DNA of 9,050 nucleotides from Candidatus Hecatellales archaeon ex4484_218 (GCA_002254975.1 NJEB01000010.1:1-9050); one strand, 5' to 3'; shown: positions 1 to 6,192, counted from the first letter of the stretch. The notes: generated by a model not told the origin, from the letters alone. Program-made: numbers and translations.

Positions 1-576
1 TGTATTGTTGATTATTGTGTTTCCAACAATATAGGTTTGATTAGAATATTCAAGCCAAATACCATGAATAGTATTGTTAGCAACAAAATTATTCAAAACC
101 ATACAACCAATCGAATTCACCACCCCAATTCCAGCCTCGTTATTATATGCTTGGTTCCTAACCAGACTACAACCAACTGACTCCTCCACCCCAATTCCAA
201 ACAAATTGTTGTATACTTCATTCTTAACCAAACTACAAATAAACGACCCATTCAACCAAATTCCAACCAAAGTGTTGTATGCTTGGTTTTCAACCAAACT
301 ACAATTAATCGCCCCAGACAACCAAATTCCATAATGAAAGCTGCTGTACACTTTATTCTTAACCAAACTACAATTAGCCGACCATCCCATCACAATTCCA
401 TAATCGTTGTTGTATGCTTGGTTTCCAACTAAACTACAATTACTCGACAACACCATCCCAATTCCAATCTCGTTATTGTATGCCTGATTCCTAACCAAAC
501 TGCAATCAGTCGACAAAAAATATACATTAATTCCACATTCTGTGTTGTTGTATGCTTTGTTTCCGGTTAGGGTGCA
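1..576 (-). repeat. In-frame 66-base tandem repeats encoding beta-helix rungs
   Basis: Successive rung-initial codons (Cys, finally Thr) start at 576, 504, 438, 372, 303, 237, 171, 105 and 36 on the minus strand, so the spacing is 72, 66, 66, 69, 66, 66, 66 and 69 bases. Six units between 504 and 106 are the most alike, each with Cys-Ser-Leu-Val near its start and Gly-Ile in the middle. All spacings are multiples of three, so length changes keep the frame. This is expansion by duplication of a structural unit, not a CRISPR. Confidence 0.85.
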
Positions 577-1008
577 GTTGTTTGCTTGGTAAACATAGAT
601 TCCATTTGTTCCTCCAGTTATGTTAAATCCCTCAATTTTTGTATGGTTTACTTCAACTCTAAATACTGAACTATTTAATCCCGTAGCATTTACAAGAGCT
701 CTTCCATTTATACTTTTAATGTATAAACCTGTTTTGTTTACAATAACATTTTCCACCTTGTTTCCGTTTGGATTGTATAGGGTGGCATTAACACCAATCC
801 AATCATATTGGCTGGCAGCATTAATAGCATCCTGAATAGTATCAAAGGTGGGTTCACCAGAATCATAAACCCAATTTTTATTTTTATCAACCCAAACAGG
901 TTTTGGTTGCTCAGCTTCAATAGGAAAAATTAAGCCTGAAAAAACCATGGAAACAAGCAAAAAACCAACAATTAAGCCAAGATACTTGTTTAAGGATTGA
1001 AAAAACAA
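1..1008 (-). CDS. NosD-like right-handed beta-helix secreted protein (C-terminus beyond window)
   Basis: The minus strand is open from about 1017 to base 1, giving about 336 residues from the TTG at 1008, and it runs off the window. A hydrophobic N-terminus (about residues 9-29, ending FPIEA before EQPKP) looks like a Sec signal peptide, so the product should be exported. Residues 37-48 (DKNKNWVYDSGE) resemble a calcium-binding acidic loop, and TFDTIQDAINAA next to it is the usual opening of NosD/PbH1 beta-helix proteins. From about residue 145 the protein is a ladder of 22-24-residue rungs of the form CSLVxNQAYNNxxGIxx. This is the parallel beta-helix pattern of archaeal cell-surface or polysaccharide-binding proteins; no specific ligand can be named. 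An in-frame TAG lies two codons before the TTG at 1017. I prefer the TTG at 1008 because GGGG (1018-1021) sits 9 bases before it. The family call is firm; the start is less so. Confidence 0.85.
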   Translation of the reverse strand, partial: MFFQSLNKYLGLIVGFLLVSMVFSGLIFPIEAEQPKPVWVDKNKNWVYDSGEPTFDTIQDAINAASQYDWIGVNATLYNPNGNKVENVIVNKTGLYIKSINGRALVNATGLNSSVFRVEVNHTKIEGFNITGGTNGIYVYQANNCTLTGNKAYNNTECGINVYFLSTDCSLVRNQAYNNEIGIGMVLSSNCSLVGNQAYNNDYGIVMGWSANCSLVKNKVYSSFHYGIWLSGAINCSLVENQAYNTLVGIWLNGSFICSLVKNEVYNNLFGIGVEESVGCSLVRNQAYNNEAGIGVVNSIGCMVLNNFVANNTIHGIWLEYSNQTYIVGNTIINNT

Positions 1009-1017
1009 ACATTTCAA

Positions 1018-1108
1018 CCCCTAAACAGATAATGTTCTTCTCCTAAAAAAATTGTATTTAAAATTTTTGGTGTAAAGTTATGGTTAGGATTGTTTTGGTG
1101 GGGGAAAA
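1018..1108. promoter_or_regulatory. Divergent promoter region between beta-helix gene and deacetylase gene
   Basis: An AT core near 1049-1066 (gtatttaaaattt) reads as a TATA-like box on both strands. On the plus strand, a start about 25 bases downstream would give a short leader carrying GGTGGGGG just before the ATG at 1109. On the minus strand, a start near 1025-1030 would place GGGG (1018-1021) before the TTG at 1008. Inferred from spacing only. Confidence 0.45.
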
Positions 1109-2248
1109 ATGTTTATGCTTAAATTTTTATATTTTTATTTGTTGTTTGGTTTGGTGGTTTGGTTGGGTGGTGTTACAGGTTTTGTTTACCATGAAGATTA
1201 TGTAAAATATTATTTTGGTCCAACCCATCCATTTAAACCTTACAGGTCTAAAGCAACCTTTGAATTGCTTAAGGATTTGGGTGTTTTTGATGAAAAAGCT
1301 AAAATTTTTGAGGCTAGGATGGCTAATGAAGATGAGCTTATGCTTGTTCATACAAAAAATTTTGTGGATTTTGTTAAAAGGATGAGTGAAAAAGGTTCAG
1401 GGCTTTTAGATTATGGAGATACTCCTGCAACCAAGGGGATTTATGAGGCTTCAGCTTTAAGGGTTGGAGGAACTCTTAGAGGAGCTGAACTAATTATGGA
1501 GGGGAAAGTTTCTCATGCATTTAATCCATCTGGAGGATTACATCATGCAAAAGAAGGTAGTGCTGGAGGATTTTGTGTTTTTAACGATATTGCTGTTGCA
1601 ATTAGATACCTTCAAAAAAAGTATGGTTTAAAACGAATAGCAGTAGTTGATGTTGATGGTCATCATGGAGATGGAACTCAAACAATTTTTTATGATGAAC
1701 CAATTTTAACAGTATCCTTCCACCGGTATGGCTGGTTTTTTTATCCTGGAACCGGAAATGTAAATGAAATTGGTAGAGGTGAAGGTTTAGGTTACTCTGT
1801 AAATATTCCATTACCTATGGGAACCTTTGATGAAGCCTACCTATACGCATTTAAAGAAATTGTTCCACCCTTAATTAAAGCCTACAAACCTGAAATTATC
1901 ATCCAACAATTTGGAGTTGACAGCCATTATGAAGACCCATTGGTTGGTTTAGCTTTAACAACCCAAACCTACCAAGAAATAGCTGAAATTATGCATAAAC
2001 TAGCTCATGAAATCTCAAATGGAAAATATTTGATTGTTGGTGGTGGAGGTTATAAACCTGAAAATGTGGCTAGATGTTGGGCAATAATGTTTACTACAGT
2101 TTCAGAAGTAAAACCTAAAAAACCAGAAAAATACAAGGAGCTTTTTGACAAGTATAAACCACAAAAAAATGAACAAATATTTGAAAAAGTTAAAAATACT
2201 GTTGAACAATTAAAGAAAAAAATTTTCCCTATCCATGGTTTAACCTAA
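1109..2248 (+). CDS. Histone deacetylase family (AcuC/HDAC-like) zinc amidohydrolase
   Basis: The 379-residue product is an arginase-fold deacetylase that removes acetyl groups from lysine or small acetylated amines using zinc. All family hallmarks are visible: GGLHH (His145-His146, general acid/base), DVDGHHGDG (zinc ligands Asp183 and His185), GVDSH (third zinc ligand Asp271), and GGGGY (catalytic Tyr315). The GPTHPFKPYR segment near residue 37 matches archaeal and bacterial AcuC-like proteins. The true substrate cannot be read from sequence; chromatin proteins, acetyl-polyamines or acetyl-CoA synthetase are options in the family. The ATG at 1109 has a strong GGTGGGGG site four bases away. 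It adds about 22 hydrophobic residues before the family's normal beginning (TGFVYHEDY). A TTG at 1163 (preceded by GGTGG) would give a conventional soluble enzyme. The gene stands alone, divergent from the beta-helix gene. Identity is near certain; the start is not. Confidence 0.93.
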   Translation: MFMLKFLYFYLLFGLVVWLGGVTGFVYHEDYVKYYFGPTHPFKPYRSKATFELLKDLGVFDEKAKIFEARMANEDELMLVHTKNFVDFVKRMSEKGSGLLDYGDTPATKGIYEASALRVGGTLRGAELIMEGKVSHAFNPSGGLHHAKEGSAGGFCVFNDIAVAIRYLQKKYGLKRIAVVDVDGHHGDGTQTIFYDEPILTVSFHRYGWFFYPGTGNVNEIGRGEGLGYSVNIPLPMGTFDEAYLYAFKEIVPPLIKAYKPEIIIQQFGVDSHYEDPLVGLALTTQTYQEIAEIMHKLAHEISNGKYLIVGGGGYKPENVARCWAIMFTTVSEVKPKKPEKYKELFDKYKPQKNEQIFEKVKNTVEQLKKKIFPIHGLT

Positions 2249-2262
2249 AAAATTTTTTATTT
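2249..2262 (+). terminator. Oligo-T transcription terminator after deacetylase gene
   Basis: Directly after the TAA is an A run and then TTTTTT (2253-2258) followed by ATTT. Archaeal RNA polymerase commonly stops at such T-runs without a hairpin. Confidence 0.4.
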
Positions 2263-2574
2263 AAAGTTTCCCAATAAAGGTTCTGTTGTGTTGATGGGGT
2301 TCTTGCTGCTTTTAAGGCCTCAGTTTTCTTGACTGTTGCATTGTTGGGCTTTCTTAATTAATTTTATCCATCTGTTTGTTTTTCTTTTAAGTCTAAGTTT
2401 ATACTTAGCTTAGATTTAGCTTCTTCCTTAGACTTTTGAAAAGTTCAGAGACAAGGTTTGCAAGGCTGAAAGGTATGAAGGAAAAAACATAACTTTAGCA
2501 ATAAAAGAGATGATGAGAAACTGAATAGAAAAACAACGTAAAAAAGAGGTGAAAGAACAGAACCTTAGTTAAAA
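2263..2574. other. Gene-free stretch with possible gene debris
   Basis: No intact gene was found on either strand. Two short plus-strand readings without a proper start look coding-like. At 2278-2361, 27 G-first-rich codons give a hydrophobic segment (FKASVFLTVALLGFLN, then stop) that resembles the last membrane helix of a transporter. At 2432-2524, 30 codons end in EGKNITLAIKEMMRN plus stop. On the minus strand, one frame over 2250-2435 is lysine-rich and broken by two nearby stops. A small perfect dyad, CTAAGT-ttat-ACTTAG, lies at 2393-2408. I read this as decayed sequence, but the pieces are too short to assign. Confidence 0.35.
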
Positions 2575-2586
2575 ATTTTATATTAA
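2574..2586 (+). promoter_or_regulatory. TATA-like box for the DUF5678-protease pair
   Basis: The sequence attttatatta (2575-2585) is a good archaeal TATA match. A transcript start about 25 bases on (near 2605) falls after the ATG at 2586 and before the ATG at 2625, so it favours 2625 as the real start. Confidence 0.45.
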
Positions 2587-2624
2587 TGTACGTGATTATA
2601 ACACTTCACAGAGAGAGTGAGATC

Positions 2625-2870
2625 ATGGATGACTCTCAAATCTTAGAAATTCTTAAAAGAGTCGAAAAGGATAGTAGATGGCTTAGTGAGAATTATGAGG
2701 AGATCCAAAGTAAGTATGAAGGAAAAATAATTGCAATAAAAGATAGTCAAATAATTTGTGAAGGAAATACGATGGATGAAGTTTTAAATAAATTAGAGAA
2801 AAAAGGTGAAAACATAAGTTTCCTACTTATCGAAAGTATTCCTCCAAAAGATGTTTCTTTTATTCTTTAG
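2625..2870 (+). CDS. DUF5678 small protein
   Basis: An 81-residue protein matching the small DUF5678 family, known mainly from archaea and of unknown function. The core is WLSENYEEIQSKYEGKIIAI (about residues 18-37), then a strand with Asp-Ser-Gln, then a helix MDEVLNKLEKKG and a final strand FLLIESIP. This is the pattern of an aromatic/acidic helix, 'YxGKxxAhxxxxhhxxG' and an amphipathic helix that I recall for the family. I chose the ATG at 2625 because GTGAG lies a few bases before it and the TATA box at 2575-2585 fits it. The ATG at 2586 would add 13 unlike residues (YVIITLHRESEI). The stop overlaps the ribosome site of the protease gene that follows, so the two are almost certainly co-transcribed and translationally linked. 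Confidence 0.75.
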   Translation: MDDSQILEILKRVEKDSRWLSENYEEIQSKYEGKIIAIKDSQIICEGNTMDEVLNKLEKKGENISFLLIESIPPKDVSFIL

Positions 2871-2879
2871 GGGAAAAAA

Positions 2880-3329
2880 TTGCCTAAAATACCTTGTACA
2901 ATTAGAGCAATAGTGGGTAGAAGACCTTTTCCCTTTGTTACTTTTTTCTTAAGAACTACCCATATTTCCAGATTTGTTGATGCACTAGTTGATACCGGAA
3001 GCCCATATACCGTTTTATCTACAAACGAGGTCATGAGTACTAGAATGCCTATTACTAAGATGCGGTTAGGTGAAATTGTATCACTTGCAGGGTTTCATTT
3101 TTTCAATTATCCAATTAAAAATGTTGAAATGAGCTTTAGAACAGAAACAGATGAACTTTTTAAGGTAAAATTAGAATCTATTGGTTCATTAATTCCTACG
3201 AAACTTAATAAGAAAACATTAGATGAGGTTAAAAATATTCCAAGTATAATAGGAAATGACTTTTTGGAAAGTCAAAAACTTGCTTTATATTTTAATCCAA
3301 GCAAACGTATTGCATACCTTGAGTATTAG
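2880..3329 (+). CDS. Retropepsin-like aspartic protease, single domain
   Basis: A 149-residue protein with one aspartic protease half-site: hydrophobic strand FVDALVDTGSPYTVLS with catalytic Asp38-Thr39-Gly40, a flap-region segment, and the closing motif SIIGNDFLES (residues 122-131). That motif corresponds to the hydrophobic-hydrophobic-Gly element of retropepsins. Enzymes this short carry one DTG each and act as homodimers. There is no signal peptide or membrane segment, so it should be cytoplasmic. The start is TTG at 2880, six bases after GGGG (2871-2874), which directly follows the stop of the DUF5678 gene. The substrate is unknown. The upstream partner may be its substrate, regulator or adaptor; that is inference from tight linkage only. 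Confidence 0.8.
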   Translation: MPKIPCTIRAIVGRRPFPFVTFFLRTTHISRFVDALVDTGSPYTVLSTNEVMSTRMPITKMRLGEIVSLAGFHFFNYPIKNVEMSFRTETDELFKVKLESIGSLIPTKLNKKTLDEVKNIPSIIGNDFLESQKLALYFNPSKRIAYLEY

Positions 3330-3350
3330 CAAATTTAATGTTTAACAAAA
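3330..3350 (+). promoter_or_regulatory. Weak TATA-like element before first Nudix gene
   Basis: The sequence aaatttaatg (3331-3340) lies about 40 bases before the ATG at 3376. That allows a short leader with TGGG (3362-3365) as a poor ribosome site. The gene could equally be transcribed from the protease pair upstream. Confidence 0.25.
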
Positions 3351-3375
3351 ACCCCAATAATATGGGTAAATTTGT

Positions 3376-3780
3376 ATGCAAACTCCAATTTTAGCTTCTT
3401 CAGCTATAGTTGAAAGAAATGGAAAAATTCTTTTGATTAAAAGAAAATATGAGCCTGGAATTGGAAAATGGGCTTTACCTGGTGGAATTGTTGAGTATGG
3501 TGAAACTGTTGAGGAAACAGCCGTAAGGGAGGTTAAGGAGGAAACAGGTGTAGATATTAAACTTGAAAAATTGCTGGGTGTTTACAATTTAATGGTTAAA
3601 GATGAAATTGGAAATCTTAAAAAACAGTTTGTTATTGTTTGTTTTTTAAGTAAAGGTTTAACTGAAAACCTAAAACCGGATGAGGAGGTTGCTGATGCTT
3701 CATGGTTTAAACCAGAAGAAATCTGGAAACTACCTTTAGTATCCACAACCATCCTAGCCTTAAAAGATGCAGGATACTAA
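3376..3780 (+). CDS. Nudix hydrolase
   Basis: A 134-residue single-domain Nudix pyrophosphohydrolase, which cleaves a nucleoside diphosphate linked to another group and needs Mg2+ or Mn2+. The complete Nudix box GX5EX7REUXEEXGU runs from Gly37 to Val59 (Gly37, Glu43, Arg51, Glu52, Glu55, Glu56, Gly58 all present). It is preceded by the usual KWALPGG entry strand. The C-terminal part (WFKPEEIWKLPL) is also typical. The ADP-ribose-type loop seen in the second Nudix gene (6994-7410) is missing, so the substrate is open. The length is normal and the ATG at 3376 fits the domain start. The gene converges on the PIN gene with only four bases between the stop codons. It shares a 47-base identical stretch with the second Nudix gene. 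Confidence 0.92.
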   Translation: MQTPILASSAIVERNGKILLIKRKYEPGIGKWALPGGIVEYGETVEETAVREVKEETGVDIKLEKLLGVYNLMVKDEIGNLKKQFVIVCFLSKGLTENLKPDEEVADASWFKPEEIWKLPLVSTTILALKDAGY

Positions 3781-3784
3781 ACTT

Positions 3785-4171
3785 TTACCAGACACGTTTT
3801 AACCCTTTAATCTTCTCAAAACTTTTATCTGTTGAAATTATAACACCATCATGCTGTAATGCTTCAGCAGCCACACCAGCATCAAAATATTCCATCTGGT
3901 AATCTTTTTCAATCATTGCTAAAAGATATAGGGTTTGGGATGTTAACGGGTGAATCTTAATTTGAGGATAATCTTTTAATAGAAGAGCCTGCAACTCCAT
4001 TCTTTTATCAGCTGAAAAACCTCTACTTTTTAAAACTATATCAAACTCTAAAAGAGCAAAACTTGCAAGATAGGTTTCTCTATTTCCACCCAGATATTTT
4101 ATAGCTTTACCATGTTTTGGGTCTTTACGGTCTGCAACAGCAAAAAGAACAACAGTATCAAGGATAGGCAT
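3785..4171 (-). CDS. vapC: PIN-domain ribonuclease toxin (VapC-like)
   Basis: A 128-residue PIN domain protein, a metal-dependent ribonuclease used as the toxin of VapBC systems. The four acidic active-site positions can be placed: Asp5 in LDTVVLF, Glu42 in LLEFD, Asp97 in YFDAGVAAEA, and Asp115 in STDKSFEKI. Domain length and order are normal. The ATG at 4171 overlaps the TAA of the upstream AbrB-like gene by one base (TAATG on the minus strand), so translation is coupled. It acts in the cytoplasm, and its partner should be the AbrB-like protein encoded just before it. The target RNA (tRNA, rRNA or mRNA) cannot be told from sequence. The stop lies four bases from the stop of the convergent Nudix gene. 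Confidence 0.85.
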   Translation of the reverse strand: MPILDTVVLFAVADRKDPKHGKAIKYLGGNRETYLASFALLEFDIVLKSRGFSADKRMELQALLLKDYPQIKIHPLTSQTLYLLAMIEKDYQMEYFDAGVAAEALQHDGVIISTDKSFEKIKGLKRVW

Positions 4172-4395
4172 TATCTTCCCACTTTAAATAGATATTTTGA
4201 TGCTTCATGTTTTTCCTCTTTAAAATTAAAGCCGTTAAGTGAACCTTTAAAATGTTTTCCTTTAAGGGATAAAAGAATCATACCTCCATAAAATGGTATA
4301 GCAAGAAGTTTTTCACCCTTTTCTATACCAGCTTCTTGTCTAAGTTTTTTACCCAATAAAACCCTATACTTCTCATCAACAACAACAATGCTCAA
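4171..4395 (-). CDS. vapB: AbrB-family antitoxin (VapB-like)
   Basis: A 74-residue protein whose first half (SIVVVDEKYRVLLGKKLRQE, then AGIEKGEKL) is the swapped-hairpin AbrB/MazE DNA-binding fold used by archaeal VapB antitoxins. The C-terminal part (FKEEKHEASKYLFKVGR) would wrap the toxin. I start it at the TTG at 4395, since the AbrB domain begins there and a TATA-like box (4426-4436) predicts a transcript start near 4406. Reading on to an upstream ATG (4488) would add 31 residues unlike the family (Cys, Tyr and Phe rich) and cross the promoter. TGTGGGA just before the TTG could serve as ribosome site, though the three-base gap is tight. It likely neutralises the PIN toxin and represses its own operon. 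Confidence 0.75.
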   Translation of the reverse strand: MSIVVVDEKYRVLLGKKLRQEAGIEKGEKLLAIPFYGGMILLSLKGKHFKGSLNGFNFKEEKHEASKYLFKVGR

Positions 4396-4571
4396 AATCC
4401 CACAAAAAAATTTAAAGTGTACAAAATAATAAATATTTCCCACAAATTTTAGAAAATGGCTCCAACAATAGCAGTAATTTCTTCCCACAGATATTTTGGG
4501 TGTTGCTGTGGTTTTGTACTAACCTATACTTTAATTAGTTTGTTAAAACTATTTTTGTTAGAGGTATTCTT
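4396..4571. promoter_or_regulatory. Divergent control region with repeated TTCCCACA motifs
   Basis: Separates the antitoxin-toxin operon (minus) from the PaREP1-like gene (plus). The element (T)TCCCACA occurs at 4398-4404, 4437-4444 and 4482-4489, spaced about 40 and 45 bases apart. The third is also one arm of the dyad CCACAG (4485-4490) / CTGTGG (4506-4511). A minus-strand TATA-like box (4426-4436) sits between the first two copies. A plus-strand TATA-like box (about 4525-4537) is followed by GAGGT (4561-4565), six bases before the ATG at 4572. Repeated elements around a toxin-antitoxin promoter suggest operators for autoregulation; this is inference. Confidence 0.45.
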
Positions 4572-5048
4572 ATGGTTACTTTACCTAAGGTCTTAATTGA
4601 AGAGCTTGAGAAGAAGGCTAGGGAGCTTGGTGTTAGCATCAGCGAGCTTTTATTTAGTATTGTTGCAAAGAGTTCTGATCCTAACTTTGAAGCAGGCAAG
4701 TATTTGGATGGGGCTTTGGAGCTACTTGAGCAGGCAAGACAGGAGCTTATAAAAGGAAACTTAAGGCAAGCGTCTGAGAAGGTTTGGGGTTCTTGCGCCC
4801 TCACATTGAAAGCCCATGCTCTTTTCAAAAAGGGTAAACGTATCGAGTCTCATAAGGAGCTTTGGGTCTACAAAAATGAGGTTGCACGAGAATTGGGTGA
4901 ATGGGTTAAAACGGTATTTAGGCAGGCAGATTCGATGCACAAAAACTTTTACGAGAATCTTGCCACAAAGGAGGACATCGAAGATGTTCTAAGAGAAATT
5001 GAAAAACTCGTGAAAACAATATCAGACCACTTGAGAAAATCTGAATAA
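4572..5048 (+). CDS. PaREP1/HEPN-like protein with RHH-like N-terminus
   Basis: A 158-residue protein. Residues 1-32 (VTLPKVLIEELEKKARELGV, then SISELL) look like a short strand and two helices of a ribbon-helix-helix DNA-binding or dimer domain. Residues about 43-115 match the PaREP1/HEPN helical family: LEQARQELIKGNLRQASEKV, VWGSCALTLKAHA, then SHKELW. The C-terminal helix (residues 130-150) is a probable coiled coil. HEPN proteins act as RNases or as their partners. The usual Arg-x4-6-His motif is not clear here: only Arg90-x3-His94 is seen, so catalysis is uncertain. GAGGT six bases before the ATG supports the start. The gene uses more G/C-ending codons (gagctt, ggcaag, cgtatcgag) than its neighbours, which suggests separate ancestry. 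It diverges from the AbrB-PIN operon. Confidence 0.7.
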   Translation: MVTLPKVLIEELEKKARELGVSISELLFSIVAKSSDPNFEAGKYLDGALELLEQARQELIKGNLRQASEKVWGSCALTLKAHALFKKGKRIESHKELWVYKNEVARELGEWVKTVFRQADSMHKNFYENLATKEDIEDVLREIEKLVKTISDHLRKSE

Positions 5049-5065
5049 AATTATTAGCTTCTCTA

Positions 5066-5121
5066 GGGATATATTAATTTTTATTACTGGTGATTACCCG
5101 TATATTGGCGGGTATTTTGGG
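5066..5121 (+). promoter_or_regulatory. Promoter and leader hairpin before DUF1786 gene
   Basis: The sequence gatatattaattttt (5069-5082) is a TATA-like box about 45 bases before the ATG, predicting a leader of roughly 20-25 bases. The leader holds a six-base dyad TACCCG (5095-5100) / CGGGTA (5109-5114) with an eight-base loop. The right arm includes the GGCGGG that could bind the ribosome, so the hairpin could mask it. The box is likely; the hairpin role is speculative. Confidence 0.35.
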
Positions 5122-6192
5122 ATGAAGATTTTGGCTTTGGATGTTGGTGCAGGAACTCTTGACATTTTACTGTATGATGAGGTTAACCTTGAAAATTCTA
5201 TTAAGATGGTTTTGCCTTCACCTACAAAAGTTTATGGTTGGATGGTTGAGGAAGCAACTAAACAAAAATTGGATTTGTACATTAAAGGGGATATTATAGG
5301 TGGAAGTGGATTAAAAAATCCTATTAAAAACCATCTAAAAAAAGGGTTTAAAGTTTGGATGACAAAAAATGCAGCCTACAGCCTAAGAAACCATCTGGAT
5401 GAGGTTGAAGCTTGGGGAATAAAAATTGTTGAAGATGAAAAAATTATACCTGAAAAATTTAAGATTTTAGAGTTAAGGGATGTTAACCTAAAAATTTTAG
5501 GTGATTTTTTATTAAATTTTGGTGTTAAAGTTTCCGATGTTGAGGTTGTCGCTGTTGCTGTTCAAGATAGTGGAGTTGCACCTAAAGGAATGGAAAATCG
5601 AAGATTTAGACTTTTAAAAATCCGGGAAATCTTGGAATCAAACCCAAAAATTGAAAATTTAGCTTTTAAAGATGTTGAGGTTCCACCAGTATTTTTAAGG
5701 ATGAAAAATGTTGCTCAAACTGTTAAAACTCAGCTACCTCAAACAAAAATTTTAGTGATGGATACAGCTCCAGCAGCTATTTTAGGATGTTTAAAAGACC
5801 CAAAAATGGAGGAAGCCGAAAATGTTTTAGCTGTAAATGTTGGGAATGCTCATACTTTAGTGGCCCTAATTAAAAATGAAGAAATATGTGGGATGGTTGA
5901 ACATCATACCCGAATGTTAAAATTAAAACCTGAAAAAATTGGTTGGTTGATTAAAGAATTTTTAACCGGAAAACTTACAGATGAAAATGTAAGATTGGAT
6001 GGGGGTCATGGATTATTTTATCTCCAAAATTTTAAACCTCAAACCCTAGAAAAAACAAAAATAGTTGTAACTGGACCTAACAGAAAAATTTTTTGTAAAA
6101 CAAATTTAAAATTTGATTTTGCAACACCATTAGGCGATGTAATGATGACAGGAACAATTGGTTTGGTTGAAGCTGCTAAAAGAAAATTTTAG
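5122..6192 (+). CDS. DUF1786 family, actin/Hsp70-fold ATPase-like protein
   Basis: A 356-residue protein of the DUF1786 family, labelled in databases as a putative pyruvate formate-lyase activating enzyme. That label is doubtful, because no CX3CX2C radical-SAM motif is present. It does show ASKHA (actin/Hsp70/sugar kinase) phosphate loops: LDVGAGTLDILLYD at residues 6-19 (phosphate 1) and VNVGNAHTLVALI at 238-250 (phosphate 2). VVTGPNR (315-321) sits where the adenosine loop would be, and ATPLGDVMMTGTIGLVEA (334-351) closes the protein. The conserved-looking HHTRML (261-266) and DGGHG (293-297) may be family-specific active residues. The length is full and the ATG fits the first strand. It is probably a single-gene transcript with its own promoter. 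Biochemical role unknown; the ATP-binding fold is an inference from motifs. Confidence 0.8.
   Translation: MKILALDVGAGTLDILLYDEVNLENSIKMVLPSPTKVYGWMVEEATKQKLDLYIKGDIIGGSGLKNPIKNHLKKGFKVWMTKNAAYSLRNHLDEVEAWGIKIVEDEKIIPEKFKILELRDVNLKILGDFLLNFGVKVSDVEVVAVAVQDSGVAPKGMENRRFRLLKIREILESNPKIENLAFKDVEVPPVFLRMKNVAQTVKTQLPQTKILVMDTAPAAILGCLKDPKMEEAENVLAVNVGNAHTLVALIKNEEICGMVEHHTRMLKLKPEKIGWLIKEFLTGKLTDENVRLDGGHGLFYLQNFKPQTLEKTKIVVTGPNRKIFCKTNLKFDFATPLGDVMMTGTIGLVEAAKRKF

Noticed and set aside
1..576. Regularly spaced repeats that could suggest a CRISPR array
   Set aside because: Unit spacing is always a multiple of three and the units translate into beta-helix rungs; the spacer-like parts are also coding and similar to each other.
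74..835. Plus-strand open frames inside the beta-helix gene
   Set aside because: They are antisense to a clear signal-peptide plus beta-helix coding frame, and their repeats mirror the minus-strand repeats.
2393..2408. CTAAGT-ttat-ACTTAG dyad as a terminator
   Set aside because: It lies over 140 bases after the deacetylase stop, has an AT-rich six-base stem and no T-run directly after it.
4171..4488. Longer antitoxin starting at ATG 4488
   Set aside because: The extra 31 residues are unlike AbrB proteins and would be encoded across the promoter and repeated motifs.
4535..4828. Minus-strand open frame within the PaREP1-like gene
   Set aside because: Ser-rich antisense translation of a well-supported plus-strand gene.
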